Assembly: GCF_947507565.1 (NCBI RefSeq)
Contig: NC_089189.1
Location: forward strand, 930,001-994,000
From: Oscarella lobularis
Taxonomy: Eukaryota > Porifera > Homoscleromorpha > Homosclerophorida > Oscarellidae
Length of the DNA: 64,000 nucleotides
Direction of reading: 5' to 3'
Within the stretch, counting starts at the first letter, position 1; each line of letters begins with the position of its first letter. The notes below the pieces were generated by a model. It saw only the letters and a list, made by a program, of their open reading frames with translations. It ran no database searches and was not told the DNA's origin. Both the position numbers and the translations under genes were made by a program. Of this stretch, positions 48,491 to 58,673 are shown one piece after another.

Positions 48491-48964
48491 AGTTGCAGAG
48501 AGGTTCTCTGCTAGGGGTTTGTGACAAGGACGAGAACAACCTAAATACACCTATCAGCATCATTTCGTTAGCCACCGAGAATGATTGCCTTATTAGACTT
48601 AGAGGGCGCATTCTGCTGCTTCGTCAGCCTGAGCCATATTAGCTGCTTCCATTGCTTATTGCCGTGATTGATACGGGATTAGACTCATTAGCTTAACATC
48701 TTTCAGACGGTGCGCTTATGACTGCGCCATTATATCCCGGTTGATTTTCCCTATATTGCTAAAATACCAAGCCATTTATTGCAATCAATTGCGCCACTAG
48801 CTACAAAAATAATAATAGAAGTAAAACAGCACAAAGTGTTGTATATGTAACGTGCATAAAAGTGGATCAAGTAGTGTTTAGTCAACTACGACATACACAT
48901 ACGATACTACTGATAACAGTGCTTGTAACCACAGACAAACTAAACTATTAGGCACGCAACGACG
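48491..48964. other. 3' flanks of two converging genes
   Basis: No coding signal or RNA gene is recognised. The region is AT-rich between the plus-strand Ig gene and the minus-strand 1555-aa gene. Confidence 0.5.
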
Positions 48965-51900
48965 CTACCCGAACATCATTCTGTCAAATTGATCCAAGTA
49001 AGACAAAATCGCTTCTCCTGCCTGTTGCATAACTTTTCCTTTTCCTCTCAGCTCTTGGCGAAGAGCTGATGCAGTGCTTTGTGCATGTTCTTTCCAAACT
49101 TCACGATACGTATTCCAATCAACGCCTAAATTTCTAAGCTTTGCAACGGCAGCTTCTCTGTCGAAATTTCGCCCGCTGACATGTGCCGTAATGCAGGTAC
49201 GCGTGATTGCCCCTTTAACTCTATTTACGTTAGCAAAAGTTGGAATCTGATTGACGGGGCGATTGAAAACGTCTCTCAAGCATTCCTTCAGCTCTTTCAT
49301 TCTCGTTTGCCCAATTAAACGAAGCGCATTGTTCTTTCTCGCTTCATTTACTACAAAGGAAACCACTTGCTTTTCAACGACGTGGTCTCTGTGCTTTGGA
49401 CCACTTCCTTTGCCCCCGGTATATAAATCGCGTTTCTTGTCAATAATTTTTGCATCAGCCCTTGGCGTGCTCTTGTCAAGATCTCTAGTTTTCATGGGAG
49501 ATGGAGGTTTTGACGATGCCTGGCTTGAGCTGCCCTTTTGTTGCGGATTGCCGCTCTTTTCACCTCCGCGGCTCAGACGAGAGTTATTGCTTCCGTTGCC
49601 GCCACTACCTCCAGCCGGAGCCAATAGACCTGTTGTACTTTTGCCGCCACTACTGGCACTAGCAGCCGTTGTACTCTTTGCAGCAAAGGCAGAGGCTTGA
49701 TTAAAGTAGGACGGTGCTCTCCTGGAAGAATTCGTCTGATTTCTTCCTGACGCGGTAACGGTTGCAATTCTTGTGTTTGGCAGTCGTACGGGGCTTTCGC
49801 GAATTTTAGGAACTAAAGTGACGCCACCGTAGCATAAAGATAGACTCTCTTCGGCACTAGACTTGTAGAGGGCTGCAGGCACCCATTGAGAATGACTTTT
49901 CCACTGAAATTCACATGACGATCCCTTTTGGACTATCGAATTGAGAGCGCTTTCAAACGCTTTTTCTTTTTTGCGATATTCTTCCCGAATGTGGTCGAGG
50001 CATTGGGAGCGAATTTCGTCCCGAGTTGGCAACTTTTTCTTGGAACAGATGAATTCGGAAAGACGACGTGCGGATCCTTTTTCGGAGCGTAACCATCGGT
50101 GAACGTGGCCCTCGAGTTCTCTGCGAGAGACGGAGTAATGGCAGGCATTGTCAAGCTGGCTTACAATGTTAGAGAAAGTCCCTTCAACAAACGCTCCAAT
50201 GCCTCCTTTTGAATCAATCTCGTTTCTCATTTTCCTTAGCAAGGTTTCGACCGAATCACAATTTTGTCTCCAATTTTCCCTTTCTATTTTTATCACGACT
50301 GCTTCGTCGACTTGTGCATTTGATTGCTGTTCTTTTATGCCTTCAATAACGCCGTGAATAACGCGTCCGACAAACATCAATTTCACTAATTCTCGCAGAC
50401 GCAGAAAAATTGGAAAATGAGCGCCAATTTCGTCGTAATTCTTGGTCAGATCGTTTGCAAATTGCATTTCCGGACTGTCCGGATCCATTTGAGGTGCGTC
50501 GATCAGTTTCCCATCAACGTCGTGAATCATGGGAGACGTGCGAACCACCATCGTCGGACGCTTAAAATGGTAAACAATTTTAGAACTGCCGCTGCTGTTC
50601 GCCACACGATTGTAAGCCAACTCGTCCGCTTGAATCCAGAATCGGTGAGCGCGACTATCAGGAGACCATTTTCGATCGCGAACAGGCCGAAGTAGTGATC
50701 TGACGTGCCTGGGAAGTTTGTCAAGCAAACCGCTGCCGTCTCCAATTATAGTGGGTCGCTGTTTGAACGGCGGTTTTGAGGAAATATCTGATCCAACGCT
50801 AAACGATTTCATCAGGTAGTCTGCTTCCAGCATAGCCTTTAGCAAGCCCGTGCCTTGAATTCTGTCTGGCTTGTACCAAAGCTTCTGAAAAGGATGATAT
50901 CGTTCGTAGGGACTTGGCGGATCCAAACTGAAAACGGGAAGGCACGGATCCTTACGGTTAAGCCTAATAGCTTCAGCTACATCAGACTGGGAGAATAGTC
51001 CTATATTGCTGCTGTCTGGTTTCTTAACCAAAAGTCTAAGTGAAGGCGAGCTGGAATCTACATCAATTTCGAAGCCGTACAATTCTGCGTAGTCTAGGTC
51101 AACGGCAAATTTTGGTTCTTGAACGAGCCAGCCATCTGGAGTGCGCGGTAGTAGAGGTGATGTCATCGTGTCGGAAACGTGCTCCCACGTCCAACCGTTT
51201 TCGCGAATTAATGTCTCAGCGCACTTTTCGTAAGCGTCATCACTGCTGACAAGCTCCGACAAATGAAGCAGGTCGTTCTCGTAAATTTGATAGTTCACTT
51301 CCTGCATGCTGACTGGACGACTGTCGGGCGACTCGACGTTTTGAAGCTCGAGCATGTACTCAGAGTGCAATTGGCCCGAGATGATATTAAGCAGTATCGC
51401 TTCCGATATTCCAACGACGGGAATATGCCAAAAAGGACAGAATCGAGCGTAGTAGATCAGAGTGCGAAACATTTCTACAATAAGTTGACTTTCTTTTTCT
51501 GTGAAGTCCTGATTTGCCAGCTTGATTGCGTGAATGACCATTCCAACGCACTGACGGAGCACGTAGAATTGCATGCCAGGATGAAGACGCTGACGGAAGA
51601 TCTGGTAGGCGAACTCGGCGCATTTCAGTACGGACTGCTTCAGGGCATAAAGCTCAGGGTGTATCTTGGACCGCTGTCGGCGTTCAGAGCGAGGCGCGAA
51701 ATCGCTGGCTTTTGCTTTGGTGTCAAGTTCCTTTAGAAACCACGAGCCAGCCATTAGAAGAGTAATGACTATTTCGGACGAATGACAGCAGGCGGGCATG
51801 AAATCGAGATACGCCAAGGCGACGTCTCGATGGGACCATTTTCCACTGGAGAAATTCTTGGCGATTCCTTCTTCGTATTTTCGCGCCGTTTTTGAAGAAC

Positions 51901-53632
51901 GCACCCAAAAGTCCGGCCAAACGCGATTTGTGCTGGGAGGAAACACCATGGATAAGCTAGGCAGTAAGCCGCATTTGATTAGCTCGGAGTCGGAAGCTAA
52001 GGAAACGAGAATTTCAGGCGTTAGTCCAACGCAGTTTTGAAAGAGTGTCTGATGAGCAATAGCGTGGCTTGCCGCAGGAATAGAAAATACAGCAATAAAG
52101 ACCTTGACAGCTGCATTTGGTAGCCATTCAGAATGATGGCCTGTCCATACCGCACTCTCTATATCATGCAGACCCTGGACGTAATTTCCTTCATTTGTTT
52201 TCGCTACTCCAGCTAGTAAACGTAATCCTGCCTGATCATCGCCGCGCATTTGATTAATGAAACCAACCCTTTGTTCGAGAAAGACGTCTAGTGCTTCAAG
52301 TCCGCTGTCTTTGTGAGTTTGATAAAAGGACTCGCTTAGGTTTTCATTTGTGTCTGGAGGCGCAGTGACAAGCCCCCACAACTCGTCCCATTCTCGTGAC
52401 TCCCAAGCGGCGTCTAATTGCGAGCGCTTTAATCCAACGCGCGTGGCGTGCTCTCTACAACGTTTCTCGTAAACGTCTGCTGCTTGAATTAGCTTATCGA
52501 GCTCTTCCTTCTTCTTATTCATATCGGGAATTTCGATCGGCGTTTCTGTCATGAGTTGCCGTTCAACTGCTTGGAGAAAGCTCTCTTTTGCCGCACAAAG
52601 ATAGCAAAACCGTTCTTTGTCAGAGAAGGATTCTTCCTTGCTAGTCCAAGCAATAAGTACTGATGACAGAAGTAAAAGAGCTTTGATTGATTGCACCGGT
52701 TCATATTCCTCTTTTGTTGAAAGCACGACAGGTTCGACAATTGGCAAAAGAACAATAAGTGACAATTGGTGAAAACCTGCTTTGTTTAAGTTCTTGGCTA
52801 TTTGAAGCGGAGTGACGATGCTCTCGTCAAACGAAGAAGCAAAGGAAAGGCAGGCACTGGCGGCATAAAGTGAAGACATGCTTTGACGATTGATCAACTG
52901 AAATCCCATGTCTAGCCAAGCCTTTGCTTGGATGCCGCGAGATCTTTCATAACACTCATTGCAAACGTTGGTTTTGGAGTGAACGTCGAGAAGCGGATCG
53001 GAGTTCAGCTGACGTATGCAAGAAGAGCAAAATGTTTTTGCACAGGCAAAGCAATTCTGCCCTCTTCTCCAAAATCCCAAACTTGTTTTGCAGCTAGGCG
53101 TCGAGCAATATGATGAGGTCGACCGATCAGAAGCTTGAGCAGGAGCTTCTGGTTTTTTGTGAGGAACAAAAAGCAGTAGTAGGCCGAGAAGTTCATCTCG
53201 TGACGCATCTGTCAAATCGCTCTCATCCCACTGCAGGGAGAAGAGGCTCAGCAAGAAGCAAAGTTCTTTCGACGTCGCTGCTGATAAATCGACGACAGGA
53301 ACACTGCCGTCTTCTCTTTTTGAGCAGGCATGGCCTCGGCGAAATTGAATATCTTCTAAGAGTTTTCTAATTTTTTTGACGTTGCCGCTGTGTGCAGTTG
53401 GCACCATTTCTGACAAGCCAGAATCGCGAAGTTCTTTTATTTCGTCTAGAGCCCTCTCTAGCGGCCTTTTCTTGGTGCCAACCTTTGGCTTCTGCGGCAA
53501 AGGCTTTGGCGTCTTTGCCAGATTGGGAAACGTGTCGCGAAGAAACGTTTGCAGTTGAGATGCAAGAGAAGCCAGTCTTTTCTCGCCAGCGCAGAAAACG
53601 TTCGATTTCAGCCAAACTGGGAAAGAAGCCAT
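48965..53632 (-). CDS. Large intronless protein (1555 aa) with FYVE-like zinc finger, family unknown
   Basis: This is a single uninterrupted exon in a region where nearly all genes are split. Residues 176-227 hold eight cysteines: C176-x4-C181, C194-x2-C197, C202-x2-C205 and C224-x2-C227, with RRGQNCFAC in the middle. This is a FYVE/RING-like finger, but it lacks the WxxD and R(R/K)HHCR phosphoinositide-binding motifs. Residues about 230-700 are helical and repeat-like. A conserved-looking block at about 930-1150 (LLKAMLEADYLMKSFSVGSD, HRFWIQADELAY) is of no named family I can assign. A Ser/Gly/Lys-rich low-complexity segment (about 1310-1430) precedes a basic C-terminal domain containing HRDHVVEKQ and FANVNRVKGAI. 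Start: ATGGCTTC at 53632. The lack of introns suggests retroposition or an old intronless family. Confidence 0.8.
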   Translation of the reverse strand: MASFPVWLKSNVFCAGEKRLASLASQLQTFLRDTFPNLAKTPKPLPQKPKVGTKKRPLERALDEIKELRDSGLSEMVPTAHSGNVKKIRKLLEDIQFRRGHACSKREDGSVPVVDLSAATSKELCFLLSLFSLQWDESDLTDASRDELLGLLLLFVPHKKPEAPAQASDRSTSSYCSTPSCKTSLGFWRRGQNCFACAKTFCSSCIRQLNSDPLLDVHSKTNVCNECYERSRGIQAKAWLDMGFQLINRQSMSSLYAASACLSFASSFDESIVTPLQIAKNLNKAGFHQLSLIVLLPIVEPVVLSTKEEYEPVQSIKALLLLSSVLIAWTSKEESFSDKERFCYLCAAKESFLQAVERQLMTETPIEIPDMNKKKEELDKLIQAADVYEKRCREHATRVGLKRSQLDAAWESREWDELWGLVTAPPDTNENLSESFYQTHKDSGLEALDVFLEQRVGFINQMRGDDQAGLRLLAGVAKTNEGNYVQGLHDIESAVWTGHHSEWLPNAAVKVFIAVFSIPAASHAIAHQTLFQNCVGLTPEILVSLASDSELIKCGLLPSLSMVFPPSTNRVWPDFWVRSSKTARKYEEGIAKNFSSGKWSHRDVALAYLDFMPACCHSSEIVITLLMAGSWFLKELDTKAKASDFAPRSERRQRSKIHPELYALKQSVLKCAEFAYQIFRQRLHPGMQFYVLRQCVGMVIHAIKLANQDFTEKESQLIVEMFRTLIYYARFCPFWHIPVVGISEAILLNIISGQLHSEYMLELQNVESPDSRPVSMQEVNYQIYENDLLHLSELVSSDDAYEKCAETLIRENGWTWEHVSDTMTSPLLPRTPDGWLVQEPKFAVDLDYAELYGFEIDVDSSSPSLRLLVKKPDSSNIGLFSQSDVAEAIRLNRKDPCLPVFSLDPPSPYERYHPFQKLWYKPDRIQGTGLLKAMLEADYLMKSFSVGSDISSKPPFKQRPTIIGDGSGLLDKLPRHVRSLLRPVRDRKWSPDSRAHRFWIQADELAYNRVANSSGSSKIVYHFKRPTMVVRTSPMIHDVDGKLIDAPQMDPDSPEMQFANDLTKNYDEIGAHFPIFLRLRELVKLMFVGRVIHGVIEGIKEQQSNAQVDEAVVIKIERENWRQNCDSVETLLRKMRNEIDSKGGIGAFVEGTFSNIVSQLDNACHYSVSRRELEGHVHRWLRSEKGSARRLSEFICSKKKLPTRDEIRSQCLDHIREEYRKKEKAFESALNSIVQKGSSCEFQWKSHSQWVPAALYKSSAEESLSLCYGGVTLVPKIRESPVRLPNTRIATVTASGRNQTNSSRRAPSYFNQASAFAAKSTTAASASSGGKSTTGLLAPAGGSGGNGSNNSRLSRGGEKSGNPQQKGSSSQASSKPPSPMKTRDLDKSTPRADAKIIDKKRDLYTGGKGSGPKHRDHVVEKQVVSFVVNEARKNNALRLIGQTRMKELKECLRDVFNRPVNQIPTFANVNRVKGAITRTCITAHVSGRNFDREAAVAKLRNLGVDWNTYREVWKEHAQSTASALRQELRGKGKVMQQAGEAILSYLDQFDRMMFG

Positions 53633-53819
53633 AAATTGCTCGGAAGCGCGGACAGTGCCTGGCAGAACACTAGAAAATGATCATTATTATTAGTCTTAGT
53701 GTCAACTATAAGAGGGTGTTTTCTTAGGACGTTTCTCCGTCAAGCGAAGTCCCCATTCCCGAGCCTCCCTCGATCCCACGTACAAGCCTCTAGCTGTCTA
53801 TTAGTATAATAGGCATGTC

Positions 53820-54164
53820 TTACTCGAGATCATCTACTGCTTCGTCATCGTCGGCAAGTTTTTCATCGTACGCTTCGCGTTTAGCCTTGTCCATGAGAAC
53901 GGAATAGGCTCGATTGATTTTGCTCATGATTTCGCCTGCTAGAGGATTGGAGCTCTTGTCCGGATGATAGTCGCGGGCAAGAGCACGATACTTCTTCTTG
54001 ATTTCGTCGGACGACGCGTTCAGACCGACACTGAGCAGTCTGTAGTAATTTTCGTCCAAAAGTTTTGGAGGATCTTGTGCTTCAGCCATGGCGAAGTAGA
54101 AGTTCACGACGTACGTGAGCACACACAAAGTGAGTAAGGAAAGAATCACATGACAATAGAGCAC
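53820..54164 (-). CDS. J-domain (DnaJ-like) co-chaperone, 114 aa
   Basis: J domains stimulate Hsp70 ATPase activity. Residues about 39-102 form the J domain, with ENYYRLLSVGLNASSDEIKK, YHPDKSS (HPD at 67-69) and INRAYSVLMDKAKREAYDEK. An acidic tail (DDDEAVDDLE) ends the protein. From the first Met, the N-terminus has a hydrophobic stretch (VILSLLTLCVLTYVVNFYFA), which would act as a signal anchor. An alternative start, MAEAQDPPK at 54089, would give an 89-aa soluble protein. No zinc or substrate-binding domain follows, so it is a J-only protein. Conserved exon structure is not visible. Confidence 0.88.
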   Translation of the reverse strand: MLYCHVILSLLTLCVLTYVVNFYFAMAEAQDPPKLLDENYYRLLSVGLNASSDEIKKKYRALARDYHPDKSSNPLAGEIMSKINRAYSVLMDKAKREAYDEKLADDDEAVDDLE

Positions 54165-54377
54165 ATGCAGACTCTTATTGAATTATGATTATTTGCACAA
54201 ATTATCTCTACTGAGTTTAATTAATTAATAGTAGCCTGTGCAATTGTACTTTATTCTAATTTCAACGCCTTCTACTGTGTACCCTAACGCTCCTCCTGAA
54301 AGCCTGCAGTGCCAGATAGCCTCTGCAGAGATGCATTTCATTTGCTGCACCATAGGAGATTTGCATCTGCTAGCTAC

Positions 54378-54401
54378 TCTAGCGCGCGCACTATAAAAAG
54401 G
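54378..54401 (+). promoter_or_regulatory. Core promoter of MFS transporter 1
   Basis: TCTAGCGCGCGCACTATAAA is followed by AAGG. The TATA box lies about 60 nt before the ATG at 54451, so a leader near 30 nt is expected. The same GCGC-ACTA-TATA arrangement occurs at the NHL-BTB genes. Confidence 0.65.
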
Positions 54402-54450
54402 AAAACAAGGGAAAGCAACGCGAATCTCTCCCTGCGAAGATGATTTGAGT

Positions 54451-57400
54451 ATGGAAACTTTGTCAGGAAGCAGCTCTAGGCCGACTCCAGTCAACTGGAG
54501 AGTGGTTCTAGTCTCGTTCACGATACTGGTAAGAGAGCCTACGCGAAGAAGACCTAAGAAAGCGTAGGAAGGCGTACCATCTGCAGGCAGCCAGTTCGGC
54601 GACCATTTCTATGCTGTTTCCTTACTTGCCTTGGATGGTTAGGGTAAGCCGGACAAAGAGAGAGCGTCCAACTATCATCGTCTTCTTCTACATATAGAAA
54701 TTCAGAGTGAATGGAGAATTTGTTCAAGAGGAAGACGTAGGTACGGAGATTAATTATAGTTACTACCAGAGCCTTCTTGATATGAGCTCTGGTATCGTCT
54801 GTATTTTTTGACTGTGTAATTTATTTGATGTTGTCTACGTACTGTATTTTCTCTTTTCTCAAAGCTGACCGCTTATTGGATTTTCTCAGGGTACTACGCT
54901 GGATTTGTTGCCTCCGCATACTTCTTTGGACGATTTTTTGCATGGTGAAAGCCGAGCAAATAGACGAAGAAATCGATTTGACGCGTCGTCTCTTATTAGC
55001 TACTTTTGGGGAATATTAGCAGACAAGAAAGGCCGTCGACTGACAATTCTCATCAGCGGAAGTGCAATAGCAGTCTTCACCTTCATGTTCGGGTTCACCA
55101 ACACCCACTTGGGCTTGGCCTGGGCGATGGTAACGAGGTTTCTAAGCGGTGCAAGCAACGGTACGTAAAAAGGACGCTTTATCGTTCTCCGGAGACGCGG
55201 TTTAAAATTAAATCTCTTATTGTAATTGCTAAGTAGCAATATCCTTTAAACGACATTCAGGATTCTGCCCACTCGTCTATTGTTGACCCATACTACTAAT
55301 GAAACGTTATGTATAGAACGCTACGTTCATTTAGTAGAGACGCAAAAATTCAAAATCCCATGAAAGAAAAAACGTCCTTTCCATTGATTCCCATGGGTAT
55401 GGCCTGAAAAAATGGAGTGAACCCTTCACCATTGATTCTTAAGGACGTACGGCAGAAGAGACGGCCCGTCCCATGCAGTAATTACTGCAGAAGGGACGGC
55501 CCGTTGTCGCATCTCGCGCATTTTAGTACTATTGTACTGTGAAACGTGCACAGTACCGGAGTTTTTTATCATACCCTGTCCTTTGGTTAGGTAATTTGAC
55601 GAGAAACGGGTGGAATAGTCAAGCTACATAGCGTTTTCGTAGGATTGTTTGCGTATCAAGTGTAGCGCACGTTTGATTTTCCCGTTATAGAAGCGACGTA
55701 GCGCCTTGGTTTTGCTGACCAAGCGTACTGCCGTATCTGCGTTTGCGTTCGCTTTTCGCGTGCAAATAGCGACTGAATGGATTTAGAATAGACCCACAAT
55801 GCCTTTCGTGACCGATTCATCGCTTCTACTTCGCGTATTAGGGCATTTCGTAGCAGCGCGTTGATTGACGTCATGCGTTGCTCAATGCAGCGTGACAGGG
55901 CGTGTCTTGCGTACGTAGTACACGTGCGTTGTTTTTTTTCGCATTTTGAATTGATTTTCAACAAAATTTTGTTTGTTTTTGTTGTCAGAATTGCATTTGC
56001 GGTCGATTGCAGCCCATTGGCAAAGATTTCGGTTCAAACGAAGCGCTTTTTGATTTTGAATAGCTGCAGTCGTAGGGTCCTAGTCGCGTATGAGTATAAA
56101 TTTACAAGTACTTATCAGATGGAGCAGAGCAGAGCTCGTGGCTAGGATAGAAGGGAGATTGGCAACACTCCCCAAGGCTTGAGGCACTATGACCCGGTGG
56201 TCGCCTCATTCCTCACTTGACAAGGGTGTAACATTGCACGCCTTCCTAGTTCTCGCATCTCTCTCCCAGCTCCTGGGCACCTCTGTCACCGGATAAACCT
56301 CCATAGCACCGTCTTCCGTGGGGTTTGTGTCAAGTGTCGATGTTTTTTGATCTTTTTTAAAGTTCTCTACGCGAGAAAACGCGTTTTTGAGCTCGCGGCG
56401 GTCAAACGAAGCTTTGTTCTCCCAAAGGGGGACCCTTCGCCCAATTCACGAATATAGAAGTCCTTTACGCAAACCTTCAGACTCATAGGCAAAAGGAACT
56501 GATCTTTACAGTTTTCCGCTAGACCTAACGAATTAAAACTCAGTTTTCCAAAACTTTTAATTACTACGGGAAAGTTGGGGCGTCGCTTACTGCGAAAGCT
56601 GGCGAGTGAAGCCTTTTCTATTGATTTCTAAAACTAAAGCTAGGTAACCTGCACAAAATTTTTCTTGGAGTATTTCTTCCCTTAAAAATTCTTGGCAGAA
56701 CCCTTGTCACATTAATATTTAATTTTAACCTGTTTCGTTTACTTTATATATACCTAATAATTCTCGGCTTGTGATTGTCTTTTTAGGTGTCATTGGCGCA
56801 TCCAAAGCGACTGTAGCCGACGTTTCGGATAATACGAACCAGGCTATAGGAATGACGTACATGGAAGCCGCCTGGGGATTTGGTCTCGTTGTTGGTCCAG
56901 CCCTTGGTGGACTTCTCGCCGAACCGGTGCGACAGTATCCCGGTACGTTTTCTTCGGGAGGTAAGCGGGAGATCGGTATTCAGACGAATATATTGATAGG
57001 AGACTTTCGAAGGGTTTCTTGAGACGTTTCCGTATTTCTTACCGTGCACTCTAACCGCTTCTCTCCTCGTGATTGGTCTCGTTCTCGTCTATTTTCTTCT
57101 GCCGGAAACGTTGCGTAAACGGTGCGCAGGGAAATTTATTAATTAAGCTATTTAATAATATCACATAGTGGGTCATCGTACGACGTTGCAGAAGTAGAGG
57201 CAGCTGTTGCATACGTTTGCCCAGTCGGAAATGACGATGACGGCACTGTCAACATAGAAAGAACTGAAGAGGATAGTTTCGTCCAAGGGGTAGATACTGA
57301 TGAGTTAGAACCAGAGGCGCCTGCGCCTGGGAGCAATGGAGTGTGGACTCGATTTCGTGGCTTGGGAAGACGAGCAAGACGAGCTAGCGTAACGGTAATT

Positions 57401-58391
57401 AAGGACTCGACCTGGTGGAACATACTCAAGTAAAAGATAGAATTCGAGTATTTTGAAAATAGCTGTTCGACTAGGATGAAGGAGGCGAGAATGTCAATAG
57501 CCACATACTGCGTCCTTTCCTTTTCTGTTATCGGTTTTGATGAACTGGCCAGCGTGTGGATGGCCACGAAGCCCTATAGAGGTCGTTTAGATTAATAGCG
57601 TAATTTAATCCTTTTGATTCATAGACGTTGATACTACCTTTCCTTTTTGCTTTAGGGGGACTGGGTTTCAGCGAAAAAGAAATCGGCATTTCGCAAGCAG
57701 TTATATCTCTCGTACTGCTTCCTATTCAAATTATTATTGTGCACAAAGTAAGTCTTTGGGGGGCTCTCTAGCACGATCTAATGCTCTTGGTGTAGCTGGA
57801 AAAGAAACTCGGCTCGCTGACGGTACATATATGTACTTAGGATCTCTTCAATTAGTATGTCTTCTATGTGATGCAGACGTTCTACGTGTCCTGTACTGCC
57901 TGTGCACTCCTCACCGCTTTTTTGCCGGTATTGTCGTCTATAGAAAAGTAAGTGCCACTGCATACGGTTCTTTCGTTTTTCTTATTTCTTACCTAGTACT
58001 GTGGTCCTATGGACTACGCTTTTGGTCACTCTCCTTTTCTTGCGGTTCTTCATTGGCATCCTCTTCATCATGGTATTCATCTTCATGAATAACTCGGTGC
58101 CGAAATATCGCGTTGGTTCTATGCACGGTATTGCCGTTTCGCTGACTGCTCTAACGAGGTGCAATCAGTGCATGTGTCCAAGTAGGGTTTTGATTATATA
58201 TGTATTTTAGAACCTTTTCTCCTACCGTTAGCGGTTCTCTTTTTGCTTGGAGCATCAGCTGGGGAAGAAGTCATTTGGGATTTCCTTTCGGTCATCACTT
58301 GGTATTTTATTTCTTTTCTATTGTGTATCTGGCAGCACTGCTTTTGTCGGTGAACCTACCGAGTAGCCTTCAAAAGCAGAAGAAAGAATAA
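54451..58391 (+). CDS. ZIFL-like major facilitator transporter, copy 1
   Basis: About 14 exons can be read: METLSGSSSRPTPVNWRVVL, AASSATISMLFPYLPWMVR, KFRVNGEFVQEEDVG, YYAGFVASAYFFGRFFAW, SYFWGILADKKGRRLTILIS (MFS motif A). After an intron of about 1.6 kb come VIGASKATVADVSD and GFGLVVGPALGGLLAEPV (MFS motif C). Then TFPYFLPCTLTASLLVIGLV, a cytosolic loop with acidic and basic stretches, MKEARMSIATYCVLSFSVIG, GLGFSEKEIGISQAV, IFMNNSVPKYRVGSMHGIAV, and the C-terminus GFPFGHHLVFYFFSIVYLAA. Twelve membrane helices are expected. The closest family recalled is the zinc-induced-facilitator-like MFS; the substrate is unknown. The 55162-56786 intron contains a mobile element. The frame is intact. Confidence 0.88.
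55475..55490. repeat. 16-bp perfect palindrome between two direct repeats
   Basis: TGCAGTAATTACTGCA lies between two near-copies of GCAGAAGRGACGGCCCGT in the MFS1 intron, just left of the mobile element. Possibly part of another small repeat. Position is accurate to a few bases. Confidence 0.5.
55663..56410 (+). mobile_element. Internally deleted copy of the endonuclease element, in an MFS1 intron
   Basis: It matches the ends of the 36310-37988 element in reverse orientation. About 900 bp are missing between CCCCAAGG sequences that occur at both deletion borders in the full copy. That is microhomology typical of MITE-like derivatives. In the left ~300 bp only six mismatches were counted against the longer copy, so both insertions are young. 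It lies in the same transcriptional orientation as its host gene, as does the other copy. Confidence 0.78.
56090..56182 (+). pseudogene. Truncated element ORF start
   Basis: It begins [20 protein letters not shown], with a three-residue in-frame deletion relative to the intact ORF. It stops right after the internal deletion (..LPKA), so it encodes only about 30 residues and no endonuclease. Confidence 0.75.
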
Positions 58392-58673
58392 AATGGTCAG
58401 TCATTTATATGTAAATTACGAGTGACGACAGTGACTTTTTTACACAGGGGTCACTTGTCCAGACTATGCTTCAAAAATTTCAGGTCTGGGGCTCTGGGCT
58501 ATGTAACTATTTTTATCAACTTCAATTTCAATTAATAAGGCATTTGCATTATATCCTTTATCTCCTGTAGTAGCCAGTGCAAATGCACTTTAATTTCAGC
58601 GCCTTTTACTACTAGCTGCAGTGCCAGATCATTTGCTTCACACTGCTATAGCGCGCGCTCCAGCGAAGATGAT
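58392..58673 (+). promoter_or_regulatory. Upstream region of MFS transporter 2, TATA lost
   Basis: The region is homologous to that of copy 1 (TGCAGTGCCAGAT, then GCGCGCGC, then GCGAAGATGAT). Between the GCGC motif and GCGAAGATGAT, copy 1 has 44 nt including the TATA box and copy 2 only about 4 nt. The GCGC element is at 58647-58659. Confidence 0.6.

Noticed and set aside
48661..48760. Possible tRNA-like fold
   Set aside because: No consistent acceptor stem or T-loop GTTCRANNC could be found.
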